DNA from: FEN-1139 sp964396375
Lineage (GTDB): Bacteria; Myxococcota_A; Polyangia; Polyangiales; Polyangiaceae
NCBI GenBank assembly: GCA_964396375.1
Contig: CAYNEY010000029.1
Location: 1-64,000, forward strand
Reading direction: 5' to 3'
Length of the DNA stretch: 64,000 nucleotides
Shown: piece after piece, positions 50,401 through 59,057 of the stretch
How the letters are laid out: each line of letters starts with the position of its first letter
Position numbering within the stretch: the first letter of the stretch is position 1
The notes under the pieces: model-generated
What the model was told of the DNA's origin: nothing
Database searches by the model: none
Seen by the model: the letters and a program-made list of their open reading frames with translations, nothing else
Program-made: the position numbers and the translations under genes

Positions 50401-50967
50401 TCAGGCAGAGGGCTCTCGCATCTTCCGGCTCCAGCGCAGCTCTGGGTGTCCTTCGGCGTGGTTGGCGCTCCGCGCCAGCACGAACAAGAGGTCGCTCAGG
50501 CGGTTCAAGTAGACGAGCACGTATTCGGAGAGCGCCTCGGTCTCACCGAGGGACACCACCGAGCGCTCGGCGCGACGGCAGACCGTGCGCGCGTGATGCA
50601 GGGCCGCGCCAAGTCGGCTCCCGCCCGGCAGGATGAAGCTGTCGAGGCGGGGCAGCCCCGCTTCGAAGGTGTCGATCACGGTCTCCAGCCTGGCGATCTC
50701 GGCCGGGCCGACCCGAAGCTCGGAGAGTTGTGGGCTCTGCTCTCGGGGGTCGGCGAGTTCCGCGCCGATCCGGAACAGCTCGGCCTGGAGCTCGGTGAGG
50801 ACTCGGGTGAGTTCCGAGGGCTCCCCCGCCGCGGCTGCCACACCAAGCAGGGCGTTGAGTTCGTCGACATCGCCGTAGGTCGCGACCCGGAGTTGGTTCT
50901 TCCGGACGCGCATCCCCGAGGCGAGGGAGGTCTGGCCGGTGTCGCCGGTTCTGGTGTAGATGCGCAT
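50401..50967 (-). CDS. pduO: PduO-type ATP:cob(I)alamin adenosyltransferase
   Basis: This 188-aa enzyme makes adenosylcobalamin. MRIYTRTGDTGQTSLASGMR is the ATP-binding opening, YGDVDELNALLG the second conserved helix, and RTVCRRAERSV and LNRLSDLLFVLAR the C-terminal signatures. The family's usual Arg and Asn/Asp contacts are present. ATG 50967 is chosen over a GTG three codons upstream. It sits between a PilZ/receiver protein and smpB on the minus strand. Confidence 0.93.
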   Translation of the reverse strand: MRIYTRTGDTGQTSLASGMRVRKNQLRVATYGDVDELNALLGVAAAAGEPSELTRVLTELQAELFRIGAELADPREQSPQLSELRVGPAEIARLETVIDTFEAGLPRLDSFILPGGSRLGAALHHARTVCRRAERSVVSLGETEALSEYVLVYLNRLSDLLFVLARSANHAEGHPELRWSRKMREPSA

Positions 50968-51030
50968 GCCACGCACTTTAGCGAGCGGTTGTCCTCTCGT
51001 CGAAGGTCTCGGGGGATCTTCGTCCAGAAA

Positions 51031-52134
51031 CTAGCCCACCAGCTCGCGGAATGCTCGATAGCCCTCGGCCCAGGCCTCTCGGTCCATCACCGCACCGTCC
51101 ACGATCTCGACGCCAAAGCCCGCCGGAACCGTGGCGAACTGCGACCCGCCGAGGCCGCGCCGCCACGCCACTCTCCCCACCAGGCGGACCCGCCCATCGG
51201 CGCGCGGCGGGCAGAGCTCGAGCCATACCAGCTCATCGTCGGGGGGGGCGAGGGTTCGCACGTACAAGCCGCCTTCGCTGATGTTGTACGTGTACCCGAA
51301 ATCGTCGTGTTCACGGCCGCGTCCTCGGAAGGCCACGGTGGTCCCATAAAGGAGGCGTGGTGTTGCACGTTTGTCGACGTCGCCGGCGCGCGACATCTCA
51401 TTGGACACGAACAGGATGTTTTCTGCGGGCGCGAAGGCATCGGTGGTGGTGACCCGCGGCAGGCCTCGGACCTTCTCGCGACACTCGCGCATGTTGCGCG
51501 GTGGTGAAGAGATGATCCACATCGGGTCAGCGCCGCCCTGTCGCGAGGCGAGGATCGTCTCTCGCAGCTCTTTGAGCTGGCAGCAGGTGGCGACCACCAC
51601 GTCCACGTCCGGTGCTGGCAAGGCGGCTGCCAGATCGTCGCTGGTCGACGCGAAGCTCACCGAGTATCCCGCGTTGCGCAGCACCCTCCCGATCACGATC
51701 CTTCGCACCCGATCGGGATCTGCCACCAGTACTTTGCCGCGGGTGGCCTCGGGGAGGCCAAAGAGCTGCTTTGGGATCTGGCGGAGGCGCGTCCGAAGTG
51801 CTTGGTCGTTGCGCCCGTCGACCAGATCGTCGGCGCCGCTGGCGAAGGCCTCGGCGAACTGAAGATCACTTACCATCTCCGACCACGACAGGATCGGCAC
51901 GAAGGCGTGGTGGGGTTCGGCGCGGCGTTCGATGGTGAAACTCTCGGCGGTCGCGGCATCCACGTTCAGCAAGAGCGCGGCGACTGGTCCGGCGCTGGTC
52001 AGAAAGGCTGAAGCCTCACTCGCTTCAGACTCGATACGGAGTTCGAGCGCGGCAGCCAGCGCCACCTCGGAGAGGCGCCGCCGCTGCTCCGGGGAGAAGT
52101 GGCCGAGGGCGAGGAGTCGGCGGGGATCGACCAT
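51031..52134 (-). CDS. Degenerate receiver-like protein with C-terminal PilZ domain
   Basis: This 367-aa protein has two receiver-like alpha/beta modules. The first (residues 1-120) opens RRLLALGHFSPEQRRRLSEV; the second (about 130-240) opens KVLVADPDRVRRIVIGRVLR. The second keeps one acidic residue but has VVVATCC where a phosphoacceptor Asp is expected, so classic phosphorylation is unlikely. The C-terminal PilZ domain has RATPRLLYGTTVAF (RxxxR) and TYNISEGGLYV (NxSxGG), both intact, so c-di-GMP binding is likely. It lies between the Ser/Thr kinase and the adenosyltransferase on the same strand. Confidence 0.78.
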   Translation of the reverse strand: MVDPRRLLALGHFSPEQRRRLSEVALAAALELRIESEASEASAFLTSAGPVAALLLNVDAATAESFTIERRAEPHHAFVPILSWSEMVSDLQFAEAFASGADDLVDGRNDQALRTRLRQIPKQLFGLPEATRGKVLVADPDRVRRIVIGRVLRNAGYSVSFASTSDDLAAALPAPDVDVVVATCCQLKELRETILASRQGGADPMWIISSPPRNMRECREKVRGLPRVTTTDAFAPAENILFVSNEMSRAGDVDKRATPRLLYGTTVAFRGRGREHDDFGYTYNISEGGLYVRTLAPPDDELVWLELCPPRADGRVRLVGRVAWRRGLGGSQFATVPAGFGVEIVDGAVMDREAWAEGYRAFRELVG

Positions 52135-52204
52135 GGCTTACCGATTCCAACGACCGATACTGGCCCGAGGTAAGCCTCGGTTCGCGAGGCCGATGGGCCA
52201 AGGG

Positions 52205-53929
52205 TCAGCGCGCCCAGGGATCGGCGATGTCAGGACCGACCGTGGTCCGGCGTGGGCGAGGCGTCGTGCCTCGCGTTCCGGCGCGCTGGGGTGGGGGAGC
52301 GAGGGGAGTGAGGCGTATGGAGAGGCGAGCCAGGCTGCCATCCAGCTTCACCGTCTGGCTGCGGTACCCGGCGAGCACCGCCGTGAGCTCGAGGGGCGCC
52401 CCTTCGACCACTTTGACGATGACCGGGCTCTTTCCCAGGCTCTTTCCGTCGAGCAGAAGCTCCGCTTCGATGGGTTCCACCGCGAGCGCCACGTCCCTCA
52501 CCACCTCGGTCTCGGTGACCTCCGTGGTCTCGGCCGGCGCAGTGCGCTCGGCCGTCGCGATGCTCGCCGCTGCGATCGCTGGCTCTGCCCGCGTCGGTGC
52601 TCGTGCCGTATCCCTGGATGTCGACTTCGCGATCAAGGCGGACACGATCCCGACCGCGATCAGGATCGCGAACACCCCAAGGTACATGATGAGCTGCTGG
52701 GAGAGCCTCCGCGGCCGTGCGAGCTCGGACTGGGTGTCACGCTTGAAGTAGTCGAGAGGCACCGAGTATTCAGCGGTCCGCGCCGAAACCTCCGCTACCG
52801 CCACCGGAGTCTGTCCGTCGCGCAGCCGATCCAAGTCCTCGATCAGGGCATCCACCGAGGCGTAGCGCTGCTCGGGCTGCTTCGAGAGGCACTTTAGCAC
52901 GATGGCCTCGAGCCCCGCCGAGATGGGGCCCTCGAGGGGAGGGACCAAGGAGCCGAAGGGAGTCGGCGCCTTGTACATGTGCTGGCTCAGGATCCCCATG
53001 AAGTTGTCAGCGTCGAAGGGCAAGCGCCCACTCGCCAACTCATAGAGGATCACCCCGAAGGAGTAGATGTCTCCCCGCAGATCGACCGGGGTGCCCGCGG
53101 CCTGCTCGGGCGACATGTAATGGGGCGTGCCGAAGACGGTGCCTGCGCGGGTGATGCGCCCCTCGGCGGTCGAGACCTTGGCGATACCAAAATCGAGGAT
53201 TTTTACGAAGTCTGGCTCCGCACCGTGGGCCACCAAGAAGATGTTGTCGGGTTTGAGATCCCGGTGAACGATGTCGGCATGGTGCGCCGCGGAGAGGCCC
53301 TCGGCCAGCTGCCGTGCGATGTGAAGGAGCCGCGGTAACGGCAGGGCGCCCTCGGTGGCCACGACCTGACTGAGAGGTTGCCCGTCCAGGTACTCCATCA
53401 CGAAGTAGGTCGAGCCATCCGGCAGAATCCCGAAATCACTGATGTCGATGATGTGTGGGTTGCCGATCGAGGAGGCGGAGCGCGCTTCATTCAGAAATCG
53501 GCTCGTCACCTCGGGATCCCGCGCCAGATCCGCGCGCAGGATCTTGATGGCGATCCGCTTCTCGATGTGCTTGTGCTTGCAGCCGTAGACGATCCCCATC
53601 CCGCCTTCGCCGAGCACGGACTCCACCCGGTAGCGGCCGTCGATCACGCATCCGAGGTACGGATCGGTGAGATCGGGTGGCGGGGGACGGAGTGTCGGCA
53701 ACACCGTCTGGTCGAGCAAGAGCTCGGGATTCGACGGCGCGTCTGGCTGCACGCTGACCAACCGGAGCGGAGGACTCTCGGCCGACGTGTCCTCCTCCTT
53801 TTTTACGGAAGGCAGGGACTCGGACGCGCTCTGCTCCACGGGCGCCTTGATCCCCGAGTCCATCTCGGGATTGCGCCGTGTCTGAGTCGTTGTGCCCAGA
53901 GGCTTCTGCTGGTTGTCACCGCTGGTCAT
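52205..53929 (-). CDS. Transmembrane Ser/Thr protein kinase with PEGA-like extracytoplasmic domain
   Basis: This protein of about 574 aa has a variable acidic and Pro-rich leader of 80 residues, then a Hanks-type kinase: GEGGMGIVYG loop, IAIKIL Lys, IVHRDLKPDN catalytic loop, LDFGIAK activation start and GTPHYMSPEQ. All catalytic residues are present. One membrane helix (YLGVFAILIAVGIVSALIA) follows, then a PEGA-like domain, AELLLDGKSLGKSPV. ATG 53929 has AGGA at good spacing; an in-frame ATG lies two codons upstream. It is divergent from a LolC/E-type permease. The FHA protein at 47.5 kb is a plausible partner. Confidence 0.9.
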   Translation of the reverse strand: MTSGDNQQKPLGTTTQTRRNPEMDSGIKAPVEQSASESLPSVKKEEDTSAESPPLRLVSVQPDAPSNPELLLDQTVLPTLRPPPPDLTDPYLGCVIDGRYRVESVLGEGGMGIVYGCKHKHIEKRIAIKILRADLARDPEVTSRFLNEARSASSIGNPHIIDISDFGILPDGSTYFVMEYLDGQPLSQVVATEGALPLPRLLHIARQLAEGLSAAHHADIVHRDLKPDNIFLVAHGAEPDFVKILDFGIAKVSTAEGRITRAGTVFGTPHYMSPEQAAGTPVDLRGDIYSFGVILYELASGRLPFDADNFMGILSQHMYKAPTPFGSLVPPLEGPISAGLEAIVLKCLSKQPEQRYASVDALIEDLDRLRDGQTPVAVAEVSARTAEYSVPLDYFKRDTQSELARPRRLSQQLIMYLGVFAILIAVGIVSALIAKSTSRDTARAPTRAEPAIAAASIATAERTAPAETTEVTETEVVRDVALAVEPIEAELLLDGKSLGKSPVIVKVVEGAPLELTAVLAGYRSQTVKLDGSLARLSIRLTPLAPPPQRAGTRGTTPRPRRTTVGPDIADPWAR

Positions 53930-54126
53930 CCGCATGTCCTAGGACCATACCTCCGAACGACCGAACGACCGCATCGAGGCAACAATTAAGGGGGGGCCGG
54001 CGAGGATCGGAGTGCCCCCTACGATGCAAGAGCCAAGCCGGCACCGCTAGGCCAAAATCACCGAACGCCCAATCATGGCCTGTGCAGCGGTGTGCGGCAC
54101 CCTGACTTCGTTGCGTAGCCACCACC

Positions 54127-54155
54127 TCGCCGGAAAAAAAAACGCGGTCCGGCGA
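54127..54155. promoter_or_regulatory. Inverted repeat upstream of the permease gene
   Basis: TCGCCGGA (54127-54134) and TCCGGCGA (54148-54155) are perfect 8-base arms around an A-rich 13-base spacer, 39 bases before ATG 54195. The region 53936-54194 has no gene; it also holds a doubled CGAACGAC near 53955. Operator or leader hairpin; uncertain. Confidence 0.35.
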
Positions 54156-54194
54156 CCGGTTGGAAGGGTGGCTTTCTGCTAGACCCCGACCTGC

Positions 54195-55697
54195 ATGGGT
54201 CTGTCTCTCCAGCTCGCGGTCCGAAACATCCGCTCGAAGAAGCGTGCCTTTGTCTCGATCGGCACGCTGTTCGCGACCCTGGGCGTCCTGCTCGGGGTGG
54301 CCGCCCTCACCACCGTGGTCAGCGTCACAGGTGGTTTCCTCCGAGAGTTTCAGGACAAGGTGTTGGGCGTGAACGCCCATGTGCTGGTCCTCAAGTACTC
54401 CTCGGATTTCCGCGAGTACCGGGAGGTGATGAAGACCGCCGAGTCCATCCCGGGTGTCATCGGTGTGGCGCCGTTCGTCATCAATCCGATGATGGTGACC
54501 CACGGCAAGCACACCGCGACCGGCGTGCTGCTAAAGGGCATCGATCCCGAGCGCGCCGGCAAGGTGCTCGATCTGCCGCGGCAGATCGTGGAGGGCTCGC
54601 TTGCCTCGCTCCGTCGAGAAGGGGCAAAGCCGCCCGTTCGCAAGAGCGATCCTTTCGGGGACAGCTTCCTGCCACCCGCCTCGGGCGGTGCGCGCATGAT
54701 CATCCCAGGGCAGGCCCCGGTCGCCTCCGCGAGCCCCGCCGAGCCCGCGCCGCAGGTTGAGCTAGCCAAGCTGCACCCGGCGGGAGAAGTGGAGCCCGAG
54801 GGTGGCTACGCGAGCCAGCTCCCCGACGACGACGTGCTCCCCGACGATCTCATCTCCGATCCCTGCGACGATCCGGTGAAGGCGGCCGAGCTCCCCGGGA
54901 TCGTGATCGGCAAGACGCTGCGCGACAACCTGAAGGTGAGGCTCGGCAGCTGCCTTCAGGTCACCTCCCCGACCGTGGGCTTCTCCTACTCGGGAGGCGT
55001 GATCCGCGCTCCGGTGGCCAAACAGTTCCGCGTGATCGCCATCTTCGACGCGGGCTTCGATCAGTACGACACCAAGCTCATGTACACCGATCTCTACCAG
55101 GCCGAGTCCTTCTACGACTCGGGGGATTCGGTGACCGGCGTCGAGATGAAGCTCGCGGATGTGAACCGGGCCAAGCCCATCGCCAAGGAGATCGAGCGGC
55201 GGCTCGACAACGGCCTTTATCATACCATGGATTGGGAGGAGCTGAACCACGGGCTCTTCACCGCGCTTCGGATCCAGCAGATCTTGATCAGCCTGGTCTT
55301 GGCCTTGATCATCGTGGTGGCGGCCTTCACCGTGATCGCGACCTTGATCATGGTGGTCTTGGAGAAGAAGCGGGAGATCGCCGTCATCAAGGCCATGGGG
55401 GCCACGGATTTCTCGATCCTGCGGGTGTTCGTGTACCAGGGGAGCTTCATCGGCCTCTTGGGCACCAGCACCGGGCTCTTGCTCGGCTACCTGGTGTGCC
55501 TGGGCCTGCGGCGCTACCCGTTCCCCCTCGATCCGGGCGTCTATTTCATCTCGCGCCTGCCGGTGCGGATGGAGCCGACGGAGTTCCTCGGGGTGGGGCT
55601 GTTCGCGCTCTTGGTGTGCCTCTTTGCCACCATCTGGCCAGCGCTCTACGCCTCACGCCTCCGCCCCGCCGAGGCCTTCCGCAGCCAGGACGCCTGA
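54195..55697 (+). CDS. LolC/LolE-type ABC transporter permease
   Basis: This 500-aa protein starts LQLAVRNIRSKKRAFVSIGT, with a first membrane helix near 22-50, then a large periplasmic domain (about 55-350), and three helices at the C-terminus (LVLALIIVVAAFTVIATLIM, FIGLLGTSTGLLLGYLVCLG, GVGLFALLVCLFATIWPAL). VVLEKKREIAVIKAMGATDF is the coupling motif to the ATPase. This layout is that of MacB/LolCE permeases, here likely in lipoprotein release from the inner membrane. The periplasmic domain has a Pro/Glu-rich insert (about 150-235), making it longer than typical LolC. No LolD ATPase gene is adjacent. Confidence 0.85.
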   Translation: MGLSLQLAVRNIRSKKRAFVSIGTLFATLGVLLGVAALTTVVSVTGGFLREFQDKVLGVNAHVLVLKYSSDFREYREVMKTAESIPGVIGVAPFVINPMMVTHGKHTATGVLLKGIDPERAGKVLDLPRQIVEGSLASLRREGAKPPVRKSDPFGDSFLPPASGGARMIIPGQAPVASASPAEPAPQVELAKLHPAGEVEPEGGYASQLPDDDVLPDDLISDPCDDPVKAAELPGIVIGKTLRDNLKVRLGSCLQVTSPTVGFSYSGGVIRAPVAKQFRVIAIFDAGFDQYDTKLMYTDLYQAESFYDSGDSVTGVEMKLADVNRAKPIAKEIERRLDNGLYHTMDWEELNHGLFTALRIQQILISLVLALIIVVAAFTVIATLIMVVLEKKREIAVIKAMGATDFSILRVFVYQGSFIGLLGTSTGLLLGYLVCLGLRRYPFPLDPGVYFISRLPVRMEPTEFLGVGLFALLVCLFATIWPALYASRLRPAEAFRSQDA

Positions 55698-55700
55698 GGC

Positions 55701-56405
55701 TCACTCGTCGTCGAGGCCGTTGTCGCAGGCGAGCTCGCCCCCCATCACGATGCCGTAGAGATCCACCGTCGGGCAGACTACTTCGTTCGCGCAGTCCGGA
55801 TCGTCGCAGTCGACGAGGCCATCGCCGTCGTCGTCGAGGCCGTTGTCGCAGTCGATCTCCAACTGCATCACGATCCCGTAGGGAGGCACGGTGGCGCAGG
55901 TCACGGTGTCCGCGCAGTCCGGATCGTCGCAGTCGATGAGGTTGTCGCTGTCGTCGTCCCGGCCGTCCTCACAGTTGGGCTCCCCAATCTCGGTGCAGGT
56001 GGGGTACCCCGCGCAGTCGGGATCGGCGCAGTCGATGAGGCTGTCGCCGTCGTCGTCCTGGCCATCCTCACAGTTGGACTCGGAACTCTCGACGCAGGCG
56101 GTGTTGCCGCTGCACTCCGGGTCGTCACAATCGACGAGGTCATCCTCATCGTTGTCGCGGCCATCGGTGCAGAGCTCCGCGCAGTTTTGGCCGTCGCAAT
56201 CCTCCCCAGAGTCCGTCTTGCCACCGCAGCTCGCTTGGGACACGAGCAGCACCGCCGAGAGCAAGAGTCCGCGTTTCTTGCACCAGCTTCGGAACCCGGG
56301 ATGCCCCCTTCGGGAGCTTGGGGCTCGACACAGCTCCTCGAGGTAGGCGCGGAGCGCGCGTGCCTGCGCGTTTCCATCCCCTTTTTTTCGTGCCCGCATC
56401 CACAA
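55701..56405 (-). CDS. Asp/Cys-repeat lipoprotein with extended N-terminal region (paralogue 1)
   Basis: In this 234-aa protein the first 45 residues are cytosolic-type and contain ARALRAYLEELCR, shared with the paralogue at 58331-58927. Then LLLSAVLLVSQASC looks like a late lipoprotein signal. The body is five repeats of the form C-x-D-G-x-D-x-D-x-D-x-x-[IV]-D-C-x-D-P-[DE]-C, an acidic pattern like MopE metal-binding repeats and probably calcium-binding. The last repeats are separated by PPYGIVMQLE and DLYGIVMGGE. The usual n-region of a signal peptide is far shorter. It converges on the permease gene with 3 bases between stops. Confidence 0.7.
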   Translation of the reverse strand: MWMRARKKGDGNAQARALRAYLEELCRAPSSRRGHPGFRSWCKKRGLLLSAVLLVSQASCGGKTDSGEDCDGQNCAELCTDGRDNDEDDLVDCDDPECSGNTACVESSESNCEDGQDDDGDSLIDCADPDCAGYPTCTEIGEPNCEDGRDDDSDNLIDCDDPDCADTVTCATVPPYGIVMQLEIDCDNGLDDDGDGLVDCDDPDCANEVVCPTVDLYGIVMGGELACDNGLDDE

Positions 56406-56563
56406 ACCATAGCCGAAAAGGAGCGGCCCGGGAAACCCATTGCCTCGAAAGCCCCAGAATCTCGGCAGAAAAGGGTGGTGTAGGGAGCTGTGAGCCCAAG
56501 ACCCGTGTCCCCTCGCCGATGTCGATTTCGAACCTGGCCTGACCGAGCGTACGCTATGAGGTC

Positions 56564-58327
56564 ATGGTGGGGCGGATCTCCTCGGACCTGGAAAGTGTCG
56601 ATGCAGAGCTCGGGCGCTGGCGTGCCCGTCTGTACCGCGGCCTCTTGCTGGGCAGCCTCGGGATCTGTCTGGTGGTCACGGTCTGGTATGTGCTCCCGGG
56701 TCCCCAGCACGATTGGTTCTTGGCTGCTGTCACCTTCGTGGCTGGCGGTCTCGTGTTGTTCTCTGCAAGCCTCCCCTGGTCGCTGCGCTCGCGGAGCACC
56801 ATCCTCCTGTCCGGGATCTTTGCCTGCACGGTGGCAGCTCTCCTGATCCGAGGTGCCTTCCCCAATACGGTGCTCGCGTTTGCGCTGGTGGTGGTCACCG
56901 CTCAGTTGCTGCTCGGGACCCGCGCCGCCCTGGTCGGGATCTTGGCCTCGAGCGGGGCGCTGCTTCTGGCCGGGTGGGCGAGTTACGTGGGCCTGCTGGA
57001 GAACGTGCTCGACTACCAGATGTTCGATCCGTACCGCTACCAGAACGCCCTTCGGATCTCCTCGATTTACGCTGCGCTGGTGGGGGCGCTGGTGCTCGCG
57101 GTGGGGTACCTGCTCGGGCGCACGGAACGAATGGCGCGGCGTGCGGTGGAGGCGCTCCGGGAGGCTGAACGCGAACAGGCCGAGCGCGAGCGGCTGACCA
57201 CCGAGCTTGCCCTGCGCGAAGCCGCGTTCCGCAAGGCGAGCGAGCTCGAGAACTTGGGGCGCCTCTCGGGCAGCGTCGCGCATGATTTCAACAACACGCT
57301 GGCGGTGTTGATGGCGGTCCTCGACGAGCTCGAGCATGCGGGCCGCAGCCCTTCCGTGCAGAAGTCAGCGTTCTCGGCCGCCCGTGATGCCATCCGCCAA
57401 GCCGCCACCACCACACGACAACTCAGGGTCCTTCACCCCAACGTGAAGCCGCCGAAACCCACCACCGTGTTCCTCGGGCAGGCGGTGAAGCGCGGCTGCG
57501 CCCTGCTCCGGCGGATCCTCCCTGGGCGGATCGCCCTCGAGCTCGAGATCGTCGACGATGCGGAGGTCTCGGTCGATGAGGCGGAACTCACCCGCTCGCT
57601 CGTGAACCTCGCGCTCAACGCCGCTGACGCGATGCGCAGCTCGGGCACGCTGACTCTCCGGTTGTTCCGCGAGTCACAGTACGAAGGGCAGCTCTCTCTC
57701 GAACTCTCGGACACGGGTGCGGGGATGACCGAGCAGACCTTGGCCCGCCTGTTCGATCCCTATTTCACCACCAAGGAGCAGGGAGGCACCGGGCTCGGCC
57801 TGATTGGCGTCCGTGATTGGGCGCGCCGCAACGGCGGTGAGCTCTCCATCACGAGCCGCCTCGGAGAGGGGACCACGGTCACCCTCCGCTGGCCAGAACA
57901 ACGCGAGGCCGTCGCGCAAAGCGGAGAGCGCTCATGCGGCCTGACGCTGCTCTGGGTGGAGCGCACGTCCGAGAGGCTCGCCGAACTCTCGCGGGACGGG
58001 CTCGCCCTCGAGCAGGTGTCGAGCCTCGACGAGGCCCGGCTGCTGGTGCGTCGTCGGGGTGTGGAGCTGGACATGCTCGGGATCGTCGAAGACCAGGAAA
58101 CGCTCCACGCAGGGATCCTTGGACTGCTCGCTCAGTACCGTGCCCTGCGCCCCTCGGGGCAAGCGGTGGTGCTGAGCGCGATCTCGGAAGATTGGCCTGA
58201 GGGCACCAAGCTGGTCAGGAGCGAAGCCGAGCTCGAAGCCTGCCTCGACCACCTGGTCGAAGAGCACGCTCGCTCACACCGCCGACCACTCTCCGGGCGC
58301 TTCGCCTTCGCGGCGCGAGCTGGCTGA
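56564..58327 (+). CDS. Membrane sensor histidine kinase (NtrB-like) with C-terminal receiver-like tail
   Basis: This 587-aa protein has about six membrane helices in residues 20-190 (for example LLLGSLGICLVVTVWYVL), then a coiled coil (ALREAEREQAERERLTTELA). The phosphoacceptor box is GSVAHDFNNTLAVLM; N-box NLALNAADAM, G1 DTGAGM, F-box FDPYFTTK and G2 GGTGLGL are all present. The last 130 residues are alpha/beta and resemble a receiver domain without a clear phosphoacceptor context. No response regulator lies beside it. It is flanked on both sides by paralogous Asp/Cys-repeat lipoproteins on the opposite strand. Confidence 0.88.
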   Translation: MVGRISSDLESVDAELGRWRARLYRGLLLGSLGICLVVTVWYVLPGPQHDWFLAAVTFVAGGLVLFSASLPWSLRSRSTILLSGIFACTVAALLIRGAFPNTVLAFALVVVTAQLLLGTRAALVGILASSGALLLAGWASYVGLLENVLDYQMFDPYRYQNALRISSIYAALVGALVLAVGYLLGRTERMARRAVEALREAEREQAERERLTTELALREAAFRKASELENLGRLSGSVAHDFNNTLAVLMAVLDELEHAGRSPSVQKSAFSAARDAIRQAATTTRQLRVLHPNVKPPKPTTVFLGQAVKRGCALLRRILPGRIALELEIVDDAEVSVDEAELTRSLVNLALNAADAMRSSGTLTLRLFRESQYEGQLSLELSDTGAGMTEQTLARLFDPYFTTKEQGGTGLGLIGVRDWARRNGGELSITSRLGEGTTVTLRWPEQREAVAQSGERSCGLTLLWVERTSERLAELSRDGLALEQVSSLDEARLLVRRRGVELDMLGIVEDQETLHAGILGLLAQYRALRPSGQAVVLSAISEDWPEGTKLVRSEAELEACLDHLVEEHARSHRRPLSGRFAFAARAG

Positions 58328-58330
58328 GCT

Positions 58331-58927
58331 TCAGGCGAGCTTGTCGCCTTCGGGCTCCACCATCACGATGGCGTAAAGTGCCACAGCCGTGCACGCCTGG
58401 TCTTCCGCGCAGTCCGGATCGGCGCAGTCGATGCTGCTATCGTCGTCGTTGTCCACCCCATCGGCGCAATCGACCTCACTATCCATGATGATGCCGTACT
58501 CGGGCACGGCCGCGCAGGCGGTGGCAAGCTCGCAGTCGGCATCGGCGCAGTCGATGTCCCCGTCGCCGTCCTCATCCAGGCCATCGGTGCAATTCGACTC
58601 GGTGTCGATGGGCGCCGCGTAGAGAGCCGTTCCGCTGCACACACCATGATCCGCACAGGAGGCGTCGTTGCAATCCGCATCCCCGTTGCCGTCGTTGTCC
58701 TCCCCATCCGAGCAGACGGTCGCGCAATCCTCTGTGGCGCACTCGGGGCTGGCCGCCTCGTCCTCGGTATCTCCCGCACAGGACGCGAAGCTGAGGCCCA
58801 GCACCACCGGCCACACCAACCTCTGTGCGGCCTTCCACGCCGACCAGGAGGGTACCCGCTGTCCGCTTTCACGGCGGCGGCAGAGCTCATTGAGGTAGGC
58901 CTGAAGCAAGCGGGCATGATCGTTCAT
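58331..58927 (-). CDS. Asp/Cys-repeat lipoprotein with extended N-terminal region (paralogue 2)
   Basis: This 198-aa protein starts MNDHARLLQAYLNELCRRRE, matching the paralogue's ARALRAYLEELCR. A hydrophobic segment and lipobox follow: WPVVLGLSFASC, about 60 residues in. The body has four acidic repeats such as CADGVDNDDDSSIDCADPDC, with VPEYGIIMDSE and VALYAIVMVEP between or after them. GGAGG precedes the ATG. It converges on the histidine kinase with 3 bases between stops. Confidence 0.7.
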   Translation of the reverse strand: MNDHARLLQAYLNELCRRRESGQRVPSWSAWKAAQRLVWPVVLGLSFASCAGDTEDEAASPECATEDCATVCSDGEDNDGNGDADCNDASCADHGVCSGTALYAAPIDTESNCTDGLDEDGDGDIDCADADCELATACAAVPEYGIIMDSEVDCADGVDNDDDSSIDCADPDCAEDQACTAVALYAIVMVEPEGDKLA

Positions 58928-59057
58928 GGGAGGTGCCTCCAAACCGAAATTATCACCGAGGGGACCCCGGGGGGCAAGGCCCCCGGGTTTCGTCGGGGAC
59001 TTTGGGCCAGGATCAGGTGTCGGGCACACAGGGCCCGACACCTTCCGCAAAGGATGC

